Origin: Lentibacillus halodurans
GTDB lineage: Bacteria; Bacillota; Bacilli; Bacillales; Amphibacillaceae
Length of the DNA stretch: 59,581 nucleotides
Reading direction: 5' to 3'
Assembly (NCBI RefSeq): GCF_900112045.1
Contig: NZ_FOJW01000018.1
Span: forward strand, 1-59,581
Shown here piece after piece: positions 8,456 to 18,078 of this stretch (positions within the stretch are counted from its first letter, which is position 1; every line of letters begins with the position of its first letter). Below the pieces are notes generated by a model that was not told the origin of the DNA, did no database searches, and saw only the letters and a program-made list of their open reading frames with translations. The translations under genes were made by a program, and so were the position numbers.

Positions 8456-8685
8456 TCGTTTTACTGTTTTGAAACGTATCAGGGAAAATTGACATGCATT
8501 ATCCATTATGGTAACGTAACATTTAAATATTTTGGAATATATGATTTATTGTGATAATTTTAACGTTGTGTCTGTTTAGATTTTATGTAACTGCTTGCAT
8601 ACGATGATGAAGCTATTAAGATACTTTAATGTGCTGTTTTAAAAGTGAATATTTTCATATAATCCGCTTCAGGAGGAGGTAGAAA

Positions 8686-9957
8686 ATGGAAAAAGTCAAA
8701 AATCGCTGGTTAATTGCTTTGTCTGGGGTAGGAATACATATTTGTATAGGGTCTGCGTATGCCTGGAGTGTGTTCACAAATCCGATGGCTGATGCGTATG
8801 GCTGGAGCACAAGCCAGATTTCACTGGCATTTAGTATTGCCATTTTTCTATTAGGATTCTCCGCAGCTTTTATGGGAAAGTTTGTTGAGAAAAGAGGGCC
8901 GCGTATTTCTGGTATGCTATCGGCCATATTTTTTGGTATAGGTGTTATGGGAACAGGACTTGCGACTTTTTTTGAATCACTGATTTTACTCTACTTTTTT
9001 TACGGTATCGTTGGTGGTATTGGCCTCGGAATCGGCTATATAGCGCCCGTATCAACACTTGTAAAATGGTTTCCTGATCACCGTGGATTGGCAACGGGAC
9101 TTGCTATAATGGGCTTCGGATTTGCATCGCTGATCAGCGGTCCTGCCGGCGAGGCTCTAGTCAGTTCAGTTGGCATTTCAAATGCATTTTATATTTTGGG
9201 GGCATGCTATTTGATTATTATGATGGCAGCATCGCAGTATCTGGCTCCACCCCCGGAGGACTGGAAACCTGAAGGGATGAAGGACGAAAAAGCTGATGAA
9301 CAGAAGCAGAGAAAAGAAGATCTTTCACAAATGACAGCCAACGAGGCTATTAAGACGAAGCCGTTTTGGATGTTATGGACGATGTTGTTTCTTAACGTCA
9401 CGACAGGTATTGCGATCATCTCTGTTGCATCCCCCATTGGACAGGAAATTACTGGCATGTCCGCTGTTACGGCAGCGACAATGGTAGGGGTTATGGGGCT
9501 TTTCAATGGTGTTGGCAGACTCGGATGGGCTACTATTTCGGACTACATTGGAAGACCGAATGTGTATACGATCTTTTTTACCATCGGAACCATTTCGTAT
9601 TTTACCTTACCTGTTATTACATCTGTTATTTTATTTCAAATTCTTGTATTTGCAATCGTTTCCTGTTATGGAGGGGGATTTGCGTCAGTTCCGGCTTATA
9701 TTGGGGACTTGTTTGGAACCAAGCAGCTTGGTGCGATACACGGCTATATTTTAACTGCTTGGGCAGTTGCCGGTGTCGTTGGTCCCATGCTGCTCTCATT
9801 GGTCTATGATGCAACAAATAGCTATCAGCTTGTCTTGCTTATATTTGGTGGAATGCATGTTGTTTCTTTAATCATTTCCCTTTGGATAAGAGTTGTCATG
9901 CGGCAAATGAAAAAAGAGAAAATAAACATGGACCATACACAGGCTTCACAACTGTAG
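8686..9957 (+). CDS. MFS carrier, oxalate/formate antiporter (OFA) family
   Basis: 423 residues, with twelve predicted transmembrane helices split by a hydrophilic central loop (about residues 187-223, PPPEDWKPEGMKDEK...). The OFA family signature is visible in the first helix, IGSAYAWSVFTNPM, and in GFGFASLISGP. Members exchange or import small monocarboxylates. Position 185 bp ahead of a formate dehydrogenase gene makes formate import or formate/H+ symport the best guess, but pyruvate or another monoacid is possible. The ATG follows a very strong GGAGGAGG site. No shared promoter is evident: an extended -10 lies between it and the dehydrogenase gene. Confidence 0.85.
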   Translation: MEKVKNRWLIALSGVGIHICIGSAYAWSVFTNPMADAYGWSTSQISLAFSIAIFLLGFSAAFMGKFVEKRGPRISGMLSAIFFGIGVMGTGLATFFESLILLYFFYGIVGGIGLGIGYIAPVSTLVKWFPDHRGLATGLAIMGFGFASLISGPAGEALVSSVGISNAFYILGACYLIIMMAASQYLAPPPEDWKPEGMKDEKADEQKQRKEDLSQMTANEAIKTKPFWMLWTMLFLNVTTGIAIISVASPIGQEITGMSAVTAATMVGVMGLFNGVGRLGWATISDYIGRPNVYTIFFTIGTISYFTLPVITSVILFQILVFAIVSCYGGGFASVPAYIGDLFGTKQLGAIHGYILTAWAVAGVVGPMLLSLVYDATNSYQLVLLIFGGMHVVSLIISLWIRVVMRQMKKEKINMDHTQASQL

Positions 9958-10053
9958 CAATAGGGTTGGCAACAAATGAGCAGGCAGTAATTCCGGCATC
10001 ACCAAAAAATGATATGTACAGTAGATTATGGTTACTTTTCATTTCTTCAAGTA

Positions 10054-10062
10054 TGTTATAAT
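10054..10062 (+). promoter_or_regulatory. Extended -10 promoter element before formate dehydrogenase
   Basis: TGTTATAAT is a perfect extended -10 element (TGnTATAAT), about 80 bp before the GTG start. No good -35 hexamer is present at 17 bp, which extended -10 promoters tolerate. It suggests the fdh genes have their own transcript. Confidence 0.5.
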
Positions 10063-10141
10063 ATTTAAAAAATATAAATAATTGACATTAGGTGCAGGAA
10101 ATTTGTAAGGGCTTTCGTTCTATTCTTTAGGAGGGGATAAC

Positions 10142-13093
10142 GTGCAGAACCATGAACATGTCGTGGTTACCATTAACGGGGAAGATTATCTGGCAGCGCC
10201 CAATCAGAATCTGCTGGATTTAATTAACACGACCGATCAATTTGTACCGCAAATTTGCTATAATGCGTCACTAGGTCCTGTTCAGACCTGTGACACATGT
10301 ATGGTTAAAGTGGATGGGGAAATAGTTCGTGCTTGCGGAACGACAGTGGAGGCCGGTATGGAAGTGAATACTGAGCTGGAACATGTCAATGCAGCACAAA
10401 AGGAAGCACTTGACCGTATCCTGGAAAAGCATGAGCTGTACTGTACCGTGTGCGATTACAATAATGGTTCATGTGAAATTCATAATACAGTCGCGGAATT
10501 TGGGCTTGAACACCAATCACGCCCGTTTGAGCCGAAGCCATATGAAATCGACAATTCCAGTCCATTTTATCGCTATGATCCGGATCAGTGCATTTTGTGC
10601 GGCCGTTGTGTGGAAGTCTGTCAGGATATTCAGGTAAATGAAACGCTTCTGATAGACTGGGAACGCGAACAGCCGCGTGTAGTCTGGGATAATGATGTTC
10701 CAATCGACCAATCATCATGTGTAAGCTGCGGACAATGTGCCACTGTTTGTCCGTGTAACGCCTTAATGGAAACATCGATGGTTGGAGAGGCAGGCTATAT
10801 GACCGATCAAAAACCGGGATTGTTGCGTTCCATGATCGATGTGACCAAAAAAGTGGAAACCGGCTACGGAGCGTTAATGGCTGTCTCTGATACTGAGGCT
10901 TCAATGCGGGAAGAGCGCATAGAAAAAACGAAAACCGTTTGTACATATTGTGGTGTCGGATGTACATTTGATGTCTGGACAAAAGACCGGAAAATATTGA
11001 AAGTAGAGCCGCAGCAGGATTCTCCGGCGAATGGGATTTCGACGTGTGTAAAAGGCAAGTTTGGCTGGGATTACGTGAATTCCGAAGAAAGGCTGACGAA
11101 GCCCTTAATCCGTGACGGTGAGTCTTTTGTAGAAGTCGAGTGGGATGTGGCACTGGATTACACAGCTAAACGCTTTTCCGAAATTAAAGCTGAGAAAGGC
11201 GCTGATGCTTTAGGATTCATCGCTTCATCAAAAGCTACCAACGAAGAATCATATGTCATGCAAAAATTGGCACGTCAGGTAATCGGCACGAATAACGTTG
11301 ATAACTGCTCGCGTTATTGTCAGGCACCTGCGACAATGGGACTTTTCCGTACGGTAGGACATGGCGGTGACTCCGGTTCCATCGATGATATCGCCGAGGC
11401 GGATATGGTCATTACCATCGGATCTAATACAGCGGAATCTCATCCGGTGCTGGCATCCAGGATTAAGCGCTCACAAAAATTATTCGGCCAAACATTGTAT
11501 GTATTTGATTTGCGGAAACATGAAATGGGGCAGCGAGCAGATCGCTTCTTCCAGCCGAAAAGCGGGACAGATCTGGTATGGCTGTCAGCAGTAACGAAAT
11601 ACATCATTGATCAGGGCTGGGAAGACCGTGATTTTATCAATACATGGGTGAACGGCTTTGACGATTACAAGCAATCCCTGGAAAAATTCACATTGGCCTA
11701 TGCAGAAGAATTAACGGGCATTTCTAAAGAAGCATTAATTGAAATTGCCGAACAAATTGTCAGCGTTGATAAACTTGCCATTTGCTGGGCAATGGGGGTA
11801 ACACAGCATCAGCTTGGCAGTGATACAAGTACTGCTATATCGAATCTATTATTGATCACCGGTAATTACCGGCGAAATGGTACAGGGGCATACCCGTTGC
11901 GTGGTCATAACAATGTTCAGGGCTGCAGTGATTTCGGAAGCATGCCGAATTTTTTCCCGGGATATGAAAAAGTTGCCGATGATGATGTCCGTAAACGATA
12001 TGAAGACGCATGGGAAGTTGAAATTCCGGCTGAACCGGGAAAAGATAATCATGAAATGATCGGTGCCATTCATGAAGGAAATCTCCATTCTCTGTATGTT
12101 CTGGGTGAAGATACCGGGATTGTAGATGCCAACATCCATTATGTTACAGCTGCTTTTGAAAAACTGGAATTTTTCGTCGTTCAGGATTTATTTTTAACCG
12201 AAACAGCAAAATATGCGGATGTTATTTTGCCCGCGGTTCCTAGTCTTGAAAAAGAAGGCACATTTACGAATACGGAACGTCGGATTCAGCGGCTGTATAA
12301 AGCGCTTGACACAAAAGGTGATTCCCGTCCGGATTATGAAATCATTACAGATCTGGCAGGGAGACTGGGGTATGATTGGGGATATGACCATCCGGCAGTG
12401 ATAATGGATGAAGCGGCATCTCTTGCACCGTTATTTGCGGGGGTAAGCTATGATCGGCTGACCAATTACAATAGCCTCCAATGGCCGGTTGCTGCAGATG
12501 GTACGGATACACCACTACTGTACACTGACGGGTTCCCGTTTGCTGATACCAAAGCAAGATTATACCCGCTGGATTATCAGCTAATGTATGACACAAATCA
12601 TGAATATGACTTGCACGTGAATAACGGCAGAGTGCTGGAACACTTTCATGAAGGCAACATGACTTATAAATCGAAGGGTATCACAAGTAAAATGCCGACT
12701 GCGTTTATTGAAGTTTCACCTGAACTGGCAGAAGAACGCGGCATAAACGAAGGTGCTGAAGTTAAGTTGATATCGGAAGCCGGTGAGGCGACCGGACTGG
12801 TGCATATTACAGACAGAGTTAGCGGAAGAGAACTGTATTTGCCTTTGAATGACAATGGCAAAACAGCCGTTAATTACTTAACCGATAACCGTGTTGACAA
12901 AGATTCGGATACGCCTGCTTATAAAGAGATAGCGGTCCGGATGGAAGTTATGAAGAAAAAAGGCAAAAGCCCGCTGCCACCAAATAATTACCGGCGCGGA
13001 AATCCGCAGTCGCAACTCGGTGTAAAACCGGAACGGAAATGGGATCGTCATGACTATGTTTTCCCGGGAAGTCAGGTGAAACAAAATGGCTGA
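10142..13093 (+). CDS. fdhF: Formate dehydrogenase, alpha subunit, NuoG-like N-terminus (YjgC/YrhE type)
   Basis: 983 residues. Domains in order: a 2Fe-2S ferredoxin fold (about 5-80; [15 protein letters not shown]), a NuoG-type HxxxCxxC cluster site ([14 protein letters not shown]), two 4Fe-4S motifs ([11 protein letters not shown] and [11 protein letters not shown]), the 4Fe-4S motif of the molybdopterin domain (CTYCGVGC), the bis-MGD oxidoreductase core and a C-terminal dinucleotide-binding domain. The molybdenum ligand is Cys393 in CSRYCQAP, where selenocysteine enzymes have Sec. It oxidises formate to CO2 in the cytosol, with electrons probably passing to NAD or a quinone-linked partner. 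GTG start preceded by AGGAGGGG. The next gene overlaps by 8 bases. It needs molybdopterin from moeA/moaA, found 10 kb away. Confidence 0.95.
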   Translation: MQNHEHVVVTINGEDYLAAPNQNLLDLINTTDQFVPQICYNASLGPVQTCDTCMVKVDGEIVRACGTTVEAGMEVNTELEHVNAAQKEALDRILEKHELYCTVCDYNNGSCEIHNTVAEFGLEHQSRPFEPKPYEIDNSSPFYRYDPDQCILCGRCVEVCQDIQVNETLLIDWEREQPRVVWDNDVPIDQSSCVSCGQCATVCPCNALMETSMVGEAGYMTDQKPGLLRSMIDVTKKVETGYGALMAVSDTEASMREERIEKTKTVCTYCGVGCTFDVWTKDRKILKVEPQQDSPANGISTCVKGKFGWDYVNSEERLTKPLIRDGESFVEVEWDVALDYTAKRFSEIKAEKGADALGFIASSKATNEESYVMQKLARQVIGTNNVDNCSRYCQAPATMGLFRTVGHGGDSGSIDDIAEADMVITIGSNTAESHPVLASRIKRSQKLFGQTLYVFDLRKHEMGQRADRFFQPKSGTDLVWLSAVTKYIIDQGWEDRDFINTWVNGFDDYKQSLEKFTLAYAEELTGISKEALIEIAEQIVSVDKLAICWAMGVTQHQLGSDTSTAISNLLLITGNYRRNGTGAYPLRGHNNVQGCSDFGSMPNFFPGYEKVADDDVRKRYEDAWEVEIPAEPGKDNHEMIGAIHEGNLHSLYVLGEDTGIVDANIHYVTAAFEKLEFFVVQDLFLTETAKYADVILPAVPSLEKEGTFTNTERRIQRLYKALDTKGDSRPDYEIITDLAGRLGYDWGYDHPAVIMDEAASLAPLFAGVSYDRLTNYNSLQWPVAADGTDTPLLYTDGFPFADTKARLYPLDYQLMYDTNHEYDLHVNNGRVLEHFHEGNMTYKSKGITSKMPTAFIEVSPELAEERGINEGAEVKLISEAGEATGLVHITDRVSGRELYLPLNDNGKTAVNYLTDNRVDKDSDTPAYKEIAVRMEVMKKKGKSPLPPNNYRRGNPQSQLGVKPERKWDRHDYVFPGSQVKQNG

Positions 13094-13553
13094 ACAAATA
13101 TCCAGGATTAAGCGTATGGAAATCTCTGAAGAAACGATTCGGAAAAGGAATCTTGAAGAGATTAAGAAGGCAGTCAGTGATCATAAGGAAGCTGTTTTAA
13201 AAGGAATTGATTTTCTGGAAACACTGAATAAGAGTGGAACACTGGATATGGTTGATGCGCTCATTAAACATCGTGAGGATGCATTGGAAAATGTTATGCG
13301 GGAAATAAACAAACCACAGTATGCTGCCACGCTTGAGAACTTGCCCAAGTTGCTTATACTTATCGGCGAACTGAATGTGGAGGACATGGAACGATTCGCT
13401 GAGAGATTAAATCATGGTGTAAAAGAGGCGGCTGCTGCAGAAGTTTCGGAACATACATCCTATATGGGTTTGATCAAAGCGCTAAAAGATCCTGAAATTA
13501 ACCGGAGTGTCACCATGCTGCTTCAATTTCTGCGCGGGATGGGGAAAGAATAG
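13086..13553 (+). CDS. DUF1641 protein, formate dehydrogenase partner (YjgD/YrhD type)
   Basis: 155 residues, mostly helical and charged, with no cysteines or signal peptide. The central and C-terminal part ([29 protein letters not shown], then [27 protein letters not shown]) is the DUF1641 signature. The ATG lies inside the last codons of fdhF (8-base overlap), with AGGTGA upstream, so the two are translationally coupled. In Bacillus subtilis the same pair occurs twice (yjgC-yjgD and yrhE-yrhD). Its biochemical role is not established; a subunit or maturation role for formate dehydrogenase is inferred from the fixed pairing. A terminator follows at once. Confidence 0.9.
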   Translation: MAEQISRIKRMEISEETIRKRNLEEIKKAVSDHKEAVLKGIDFLETLNKSGTLDMVDALIKHREDALENVMREINKPQYAATLENLPKLLILIGELNVEDMERFAERLNHGVKEAAAAEVSEHTSYMGLIKALKDPEINRSVTMLLQFLRGMGKE

Positions 13554-13560
13554 TCATCAA

Positions 13561-13596
13561 CCCCCGACAACTGGCTTTACAGTGATCGGGGGTTTT
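13561..13596 (+). terminator. Rho-independent terminator of the formate dehydrogenase operon
   Basis: CCCCCGA (13561-13567) pairs with TCGGGGG (13586-13592), followed by TTTT. Confidence 0.9.
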
Positions 13597-13651
13597 GTTG
13601 GCATACATTTCAATTGAGGCTCTCGAAAAGATGTGACATTTATACATAATA

Positions 13652-13680
13652 TTTACATTCCACAATATTTTCAATAAAAT
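13652..13680 (+). promoter_or_regulatory. Sigma-A promoter of cstA
   Basis: TTTACA (13652-13657), a 17-bp spacer, and TAAAAT (13675-13680). Transcription should start near 13687, about 85 bases before the ATG. Confidence 0.6.
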
Positions 13681-13694
13681 AAAGTTGTATTATC

Positions 13695-13708
13695 CGAAAG
13701 CGGTTACA
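13695..13708 (+). promoter_or_regulatory. cre-like CcpA operator at the cstA start site
   Basis: CGAAAGCGGTTACA matches the catabolite-response consensus TGWNANCGNTNWCA at all positions but the first. It lies at about +8 to +21 relative to the inferred start, a position where CcpA blocks transcription. Repression by good carbon sources would suit a carbon-starvation transporter. Confidence 0.55.
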
Positions 13709-13772
13709 CATAAAATTGTATGGGGTCCTTTGAAGTCTAGACATCCCAATCTAAATTAAAAGGGGGAGACAT

Positions 13773-15518
13773 ATGAACAGTATATTGGTAGCAATCATTG
13801 GTCTTGTGATATTTGCGCTCGGCTACCGTTATTATTCAAAATTTGTTGCAGAAAAAATATTCCGTCTTGATCCCAACTATGTTACGCCGGCACACCGGTA
13901 CAAAGACGATGTTGATTTTGTACCGACGAACAAGTTCGTCCTATGGGGGCATCATTTTACATCTGTTGCGGGTGCTGCGCCAATTCTCGGTCCTGCAATA
14001 GCGGTCTACTGGGGATGGCTTCCCGCGCTTTTATGGGTGATTCTCGGAACGGTTTTTGCAGCAGGTGTGCATGACTTTGGGACACTGGCCATTTCAGTCC
14101 GGAATAAAGGGCAATCCATCGGTACACTTGCCAACAGACTGATTGGACAACGGGCAAAGATATTATTTTTATTTATCATCCTTATTCTCGTTTTAATGGT
14201 AAATGCTGTGTTTGCCTGGGTCATTGCCAATCTGTTTATTTCTTATCCATCGAGTGTTCTGCCTGTATTCATTCAAATTCCGCTGGCTATATGGATTGGT
14301 TATGCGGTATATAAGCGGAATATAAAAATGCTTCTTCCATCGGTGATCGCACTCGGTGTTATGTATTTGACTGCAGTTATTGCCAGCCAGGTCAGCTTTT
14401 TGCAGATCGATCTGGTTCAATATTTCGGTGGTGACGGAAGTGGCGGTATTTTTGGGCTTGGTGCCGTCAACAGCGCTTTTCTTATTTGGATTATTATTTT
14501 AATGGTTTATGTGTATATCGCTTCCACTTTGCCGGTCTGGAAGCTGCTTCAGCCCCGTGATTTCATTAATTCGCACCAGCTTGTTGTAGGGTTGGCGATC
14601 CTGTATTTGGGACTCTTGTTTACCAACCCGGACATTACCGCACCTGCTACAAATCCGGGTGCTGACACACCATGGTTCCCGCTTTTATTCATTACGGTAG
14701 CATGTGGTGCGATATCAGGTTTTCACGGTCTGGTTTCAAGCGGAACGTCCTCAAAACAGCTTAATAAAGAAACGGATGCCCGTTTTGTCGGTTATTTTGG
14801 AGCGGTTGGTGAAGGTACCCTTGCACTGGTTTCCATATTGGCTGTCGTAACGTTCTTCGGCACAACAGATGAGTTTTTTGGAACATACAGCAGTTTCACG
14901 GCCGCTAATGAAGCTGGGCTCAACGTGTTTGTTGATGGTGCGAGCGTATTGGCCACTGGACTCGGGATTCCATCTGATATAGCTGCTACAATCGTATCCA
15001 TTATTGTCGTCAGTTTTGCAGCGACAACCCTTGATACGTCAGTTCGAATGATGCGTTATATTATTACGGAACTTGGTATTGAATATAAGGTACCTGCCTT
15101 GACGAAAATGCATGTGGCAACGTCTGTGGCCGTTATTTCCAGTACTGTTCTTGTATTGCTTCCTGAGGGATCCAGAGGGTTTGGATCAGGCGGTTATCTC
15201 CTATGGCCATTATTCGGAACATCCAACCAGCTGCTTGCCGGCATCAGTCTCTTGCTCATTTCCATTTGGCTGAAAAAACGGGGAAGCAATTATCTGGTTA
15301 CATTGATTCCAATGATCTTTATCATGTTTATGACACTGTGGGCAATGTTCCGGCAAGTCTTATTTGAATGGTCATGGTTTGGCAGTGATCCGAAAATGCT
15401 ACTGTTCGTGCTTGGATCCATTATATTTGTCTTTGCCGTGTGGATCGTTTTGACAGCATTCAGTACAATAACCCGTAACATGGATCCGCCTAATGACTTG
15501 GATGAGAACGTAAACTAG
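13773..15518 (+). CDS. cstA: CstA-family transporter (carbon starvation protein)
   Basis: 581 residues, with about sixteen hydrophobic helices. Family signatures are visible: PTNKFVLWGHHFTSVAGAAPILGP near the N-terminus, AAGVHDFGTLAISVRNKG, SGFHGLVSSGTSSKQL and ATTLDTSVRMMRYI. Members import pyruvate and/or peptides under carbon limitation in several bacteria; which substrate is used here is not shown. AAAAGGGGGAG precedes the ATG. A sigma-A promoter and a cre-like site lie upstream. A hairpin at 15608-15642 separates it from the small cory-CC-star gene, with which it forms a conserved neighbourhood. Confidence 0.92.
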   Translation: MNSILVAIIGLVIFALGYRYYSKFVAEKIFRLDPNYVTPAHRYKDDVDFVPTNKFVLWGHHFTSVAGAAPILGPAIAVYWGWLPALLWVILGTVFAAGVHDFGTLAISVRNKGQSIGTLANRLIGQRAKILFLFIILILVLMVNAVFAWVIANLFISYPSSVLPVFIQIPLAIWIGYAVYKRNIKMLLPSVIALGVMYLTAVIASQVSFLQIDLVQYFGGDGSGGIFGLGAVNSAFLIWIIILMVYVYIASTLPVWKLLQPRDFINSHQLVVGLAILYLGLLFTNPDITAPATNPGADTPWFPLLFITVACGAISGFHGLVSSGTSSKQLNKETDARFVGYFGAVGEGTLALVSILAVVTFFGTTDEFFGTYSSFTAANEAGLNVFVDGASVLATGLGIPSDIAATIVSIIVVSFAATTLDTSVRMMRYIITELGIEYKVPALTKMHVATSVAVISSTVLVLLPEGSRGFGSGGYLLWPLFGTSNQLLAGISLLLISIWLKKRGSNYLVTLIPMIFIMFMTLWAMFRQVLFEWSWFGSDPKMLLFVLGSIIFVFAVWIVLTAFSTITRNMDPPNDLDENVN

Positions 15519-15607
15519 TCATGGAAAGGAGCCGGTACATCCGGCAAATTACCTGAATTCAGGCAAGAAAGGCTGAAATAATAAGCCGGATTTTGAATGT
15601 GTTTTAA

Positions 15608-15642
15608 AAAGGGATCATGCAGCAAGCTGGTCCCTTTAGTTT
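15608..15642 (+). terminator. Hairpin with T tail between cstA and the cory-CC-star gene
   Basis: AAAGGGA (15608-15614) pairs with TCCCTTT (15631-15637), with an inner AGC/GCT pair, followed by AGTTTTT. It could be a partial terminator that lowers expression of the two downstream genes relative to cstA. Confidence 0.6.
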
Positions 15643-15659
15643 TTAAGCGAGGTGATAAA

Positions 15660-15917
15660 ATGCTTGAGCAGCTCAAAAAACTAGTGGCTTTTTACGAGGA
15701 AGTATTAAATATGCCGCACCGTCAGGAAATCGCGAGGGAACTGAGGAACCAGGACGATCTATTTTTATTGCTATTATATTCAGAAATGATCGGCATCCCG
15801 AATCCGGTTTATTATTATACCCTCGAATTGTATCCCTATATGATTGAAGAATTTCATGACTGGCATTTACGGATGGGTATGGATAAATCACCGCTGACCG
15901 GAATCCGCTGCTGTTAG
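15660..15917 (+). CDS. cory-CC-star family small protein
   Basis: 85 residues starting MLEQLKKLVAFYEEVL and ending in two cysteines directly before the stop (GIRCC*), the feature for which the cory-CC-star family is named. The middle (LLLLYSEMIGIPNPVYYYTLELYPYM) is hydrophobic and aromatic but not a clear membrane helix. The ATG at 15660 is chosen because GAGGTGAT lies just upstream; an earlier ATG at 15597 falls before the terminator hairpin. It lies between cstA and an ArsA/Get3-like ATPase gene. Function is unknown; a terminal cysteine pair suggests metal or thiol chemistry or lipid-anchor-like handling by the ATPase, which is inference. Confidence 0.85.
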   Translation: MLEQLKKLVAFYEEVLNMPHRQEIARELRNQDDLFLLLLYSEMIGIPNPVYYYTLELYPYMIEEFHDWHLRMGMDKSPLTGIRCC

Positions 15918-15959
15918 CAACCACTCCTGTAGACCTGGAAAATGGAAAGGATGTGCCAA

Positions 15960-16916
15960 ATGCAAGTTTTACAGAAAAAAATTATTTTCGTTGGCGGTAA
16001 GGGTGGCGTCGGGAAGTCAACTTCTGCTGCGGCCATTGCCTGGAAATCTGCTAAGAACGGTAACTCAACACTTTTAATTTCAACTGATCCGGCACATAAT
16101 CTTGGTGATATTTTTGCCAAATCCATTGGCGGCAGCATAACTAGGATTTCAACAAATCTTGATGCCCTTGAAATCGATCCAGCCATCGAGACTGAACACT
16201 ATATAAAAGGGGTCAAGGACAATATAAAAAATGTTGTGCATTCCAGCATGATGGAGGAGGTGCACCGGCAGCTTGATACGGCCAAATCCTCACCCGGTGC
16301 AGATGAAGCAGCATTGTTTGATAAATTGATTTCCATCATATTGGAGGAAAACGATCATTACGATAAGCTCATATTTGACACGGCTCCGACAGGTCACACT
16401 ATCCGGCTGTTGTCATTACCTGAACTGATGGGCGTCTGGATTAAGGGAATGCTGAAAAAGCGGAAGAAGACAAATGACAATTATACGCAATTGCTCAACG
16501 ATGGTGACCCGGTTGAGGATCCGATCTATGATGTTTTGAAGGAACGTCAGGAACGGTTTTCCACGGCAAGAGAAATATTGCTTGACGGGAATTTGACTGG
16601 TTTTGTGTTTGTGATAAATCCGGAACGTCTTCCGATTACGGAAACGGAAAAAGCGATCAAATTACTTGATCAATACCATCTGCATGTGAAAACATTAATT
16701 ATAAATAAAATACTGCCGGAACATGCAGACGGCAAATTTTTAATAGAGCGGAAAGAACATGAACGGCAATATATTGATTTGATCAACAGAACATTTACAA
16801 AACAGGAAAAAATATATGTGCCATTGTTTCCGCATGATATCATCAGTACAGAACATTTGGAAACATTCAGTTACTATTATCGGGAGGAGCAGAAACATGA
16901 AAGCTTTCGTACATGA
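15960..16916 (+). CDS. ArsA/Get3-like ATPase, cysteine-free
   Basis: 318 residues with the deviant Walker A GGKGGVGKST near the N-terminus, switch I DPAHNLGD, and switch II DTAPTGHT, so it is a single-domain ArsA/Get3-type SIMIBI ATPase. No cysteine occurs anywhere in the protein when started at 15960, so the metalloid-binding cysteines of the arsenite pump ATPase and the CxxC of Get3 are absent; an arsenite role is unlikely. ATG at 15960 is chosen because GGAAAGG (15944-15950) lies 9 bases upstream; ATG codons at 15942 and 15951 are possible. It lies 42 bp after the cory-CC-star gene, and the following gene overlaps it by 20 bases. Confidence 0.85.
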   Translation: MQVLQKKIIFVGGKGGVGKSTSAAAIAWKSAKNGNSTLLISTDPAHNLGDIFAKSIGGSITRISTNLDALEIDPAIETEHYIKGVKDNIKNVVHSSMMEEVHRQLDTAKSSPGADEAALFDKLISIILEENDHYDKLIFDTAPTGHTIRLLSLPELMGVWIKGMLKKRKKTNDNYTQLLNDGDPVEDPIYDVLKERQERFSTAREILLDGNLTGFVFVINPERLPITETEKAIKLLDQYHLHVKTLIINKILPEHADGKFLIERKEHERQYIDLINRTFTKQEKIYVPLFPHDIISTEHLETFSYYYREEQKHESFRT

Positions 16917-17880
16917 GTATGGTGAACTGACAATAAAAGAGATGAACGAGCCATTTGCCGACCACGGACAGGTAGCTGTTTCCATCCGAACAGCCGGTTT
17001 GAACCGACGGGACGTAACTATTGCCGGGCGAAGAGGGAATGAAGCTGGTGCATTAATTATCGGTTCAGACGGTGCTGGTGTGATTGCGTCCATCGGAGAA
17101 GGTGTGTCTGAATTTTCGGTTGGTGATGAAGTGATTATCAATCCTTCACTCGGCTGGTATGAACATCGTGATGCACCACCGGAACAGTTCGATATCCTCG
17201 GGATGCCTGATAATGGAACATTTACAGAATTGATTGTTTTACCCGCAGAACAAGTTGAACGAAAACCTGAGCATTTATCCTGGGATGAAGCGGGTGTGCT
17301 TGCATTGTCAGGATTGACCGGATATCGGGCGCTATTTACAAAAGGAAACTTACAAGCGGGGGAAACGCTGTTTATCCCTGGTGCGGGCAGTGGTGTGGCA
17401 ACATATTTGATTCAATTTGCTAAAAACGCCGGTGCCCGTGTAATCGTTACATCTCGAAGTGAAACGAAGCGCAAACAGGCAATCGAGCTTGGTGCCGATA
17501 GAGCTTTGGATACAAACAGCAGCTGGCCTGAAGAATTGAAAGAGGAAACGATTGATATTGTGATTGACAGTGTTGGACAAGCGACGTTTAACCGTTCGCT
17601 GGAAGTGCTGAAAAAAGGCGGGCGTATCGTGACATTCGGTGCGACAACAGAAGATGTGGTTGAATTGAATCTCCGGCAATTTTTCTACGGACAGTATAAG
17701 CTGATTGGTACGACAATGGGCAGCCAGGAAGAGCTTCGTGCCATGCTAGAATACATTAATACTCATCAGATCCATCCGATTGTCGATCGTACTTTTTCAT
17801 TGGATGATGCCCGCGAAGCTATGAATTACTTGAAAGAAAGTAAACAATTCGGCAAAGTCGCTTTATGGATTAGTGAGTAA
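16897..17880 (+). CDS. Zinc-type/quinone-reductase-like MDR oxidoreductase
   Basis: 328 residues. N-terminal GroES-like domain (VHEYGELTIKEMNEP, GLNRRDVTIAGRRG, GSDGAGVIASIGEGV) and a Rossmann domain with GAGSGVATYLIQFAKNAG for NAD(P)H binding. The region that carries the structural-zinc cysteines in classical alcohol dehydrogenases lacks them, and there is no cysteine-based catalytic zinc site, so a quinone/enone reductase activity is more likely than alcohol oxidation. The ATG at 16897 follows GGGAGGAG and lies 20 bases inside the ATPase gene, implying translational coupling. A terminator follows. The link to the CstA module may be only transcriptional. Confidence 0.85.
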   Translation: MKAFVHEYGELTIKEMNEPFADHGQVAVSIRTAGLNRRDVTIAGRRGNEAGALIIGSDGAGVIASIGEGVSEFSVGDEVIINPSLGWYEHRDAPPEQFDILGMPDNGTFTELIVLPAEQVERKPEHLSWDEAGVLALSGLTGYRALFTKGNLQAGETLFIPGAGSGVATYLIQFAKNAGARVIVTSRSETKRKQAIELGADRALDTNSSWPEELKEETIDIVIDSVGQATFNRSLEVLKKGGRIVTFGATTEDVVELNLRQFFYGQYKLIGTTMGSQEELRAMLEYINTHQIHPIVDRTFSLDDAREAMNYLKESKQFGKVALWISE

Positions 17881-17883
17881 GGT

Positions 17884-17924
17884 CAGGCGGGCTCTCTTTG
17901 TTGGGGGGGGAGCCTGCTTTTTTG
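17884..17924 (+). terminator. Rho-independent terminator
   Basis: GCGGGCTC (about 17887-17894) pairs with GAGCCTGC (17910-17917) with one G-T pair, followed by a run of seven T. Confidence 0.85.
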
Positions 17925-18078
17925 CTTTTAGCAAAAGAATAGGGGAGCTTCAGAATAGAGCAAAGTTTCAGCAGAAAAGTGAGCGTATCGACAGAAGAGA
18001 AAAATATCGAAAGAAGAGCAGAATCCATTGAAAATATAAACATCATGCCCGACTCTACTAGATGAAAAGCGCCGCATC

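Noticed and set aside
10386-11153. 255-codon frame antisense to fdhF
   Set aside because: The plus strand is unambiguous formate dehydrogenase; the antisense frame has no ribosome site or recognisable domain.
15960-16916. Arsenite-pump ATPase (ArsA) annotation
   Set aside because: The protein has no cysteines and no ars genes nearby, so only the ATPase family, not the arsenite function, is supported.
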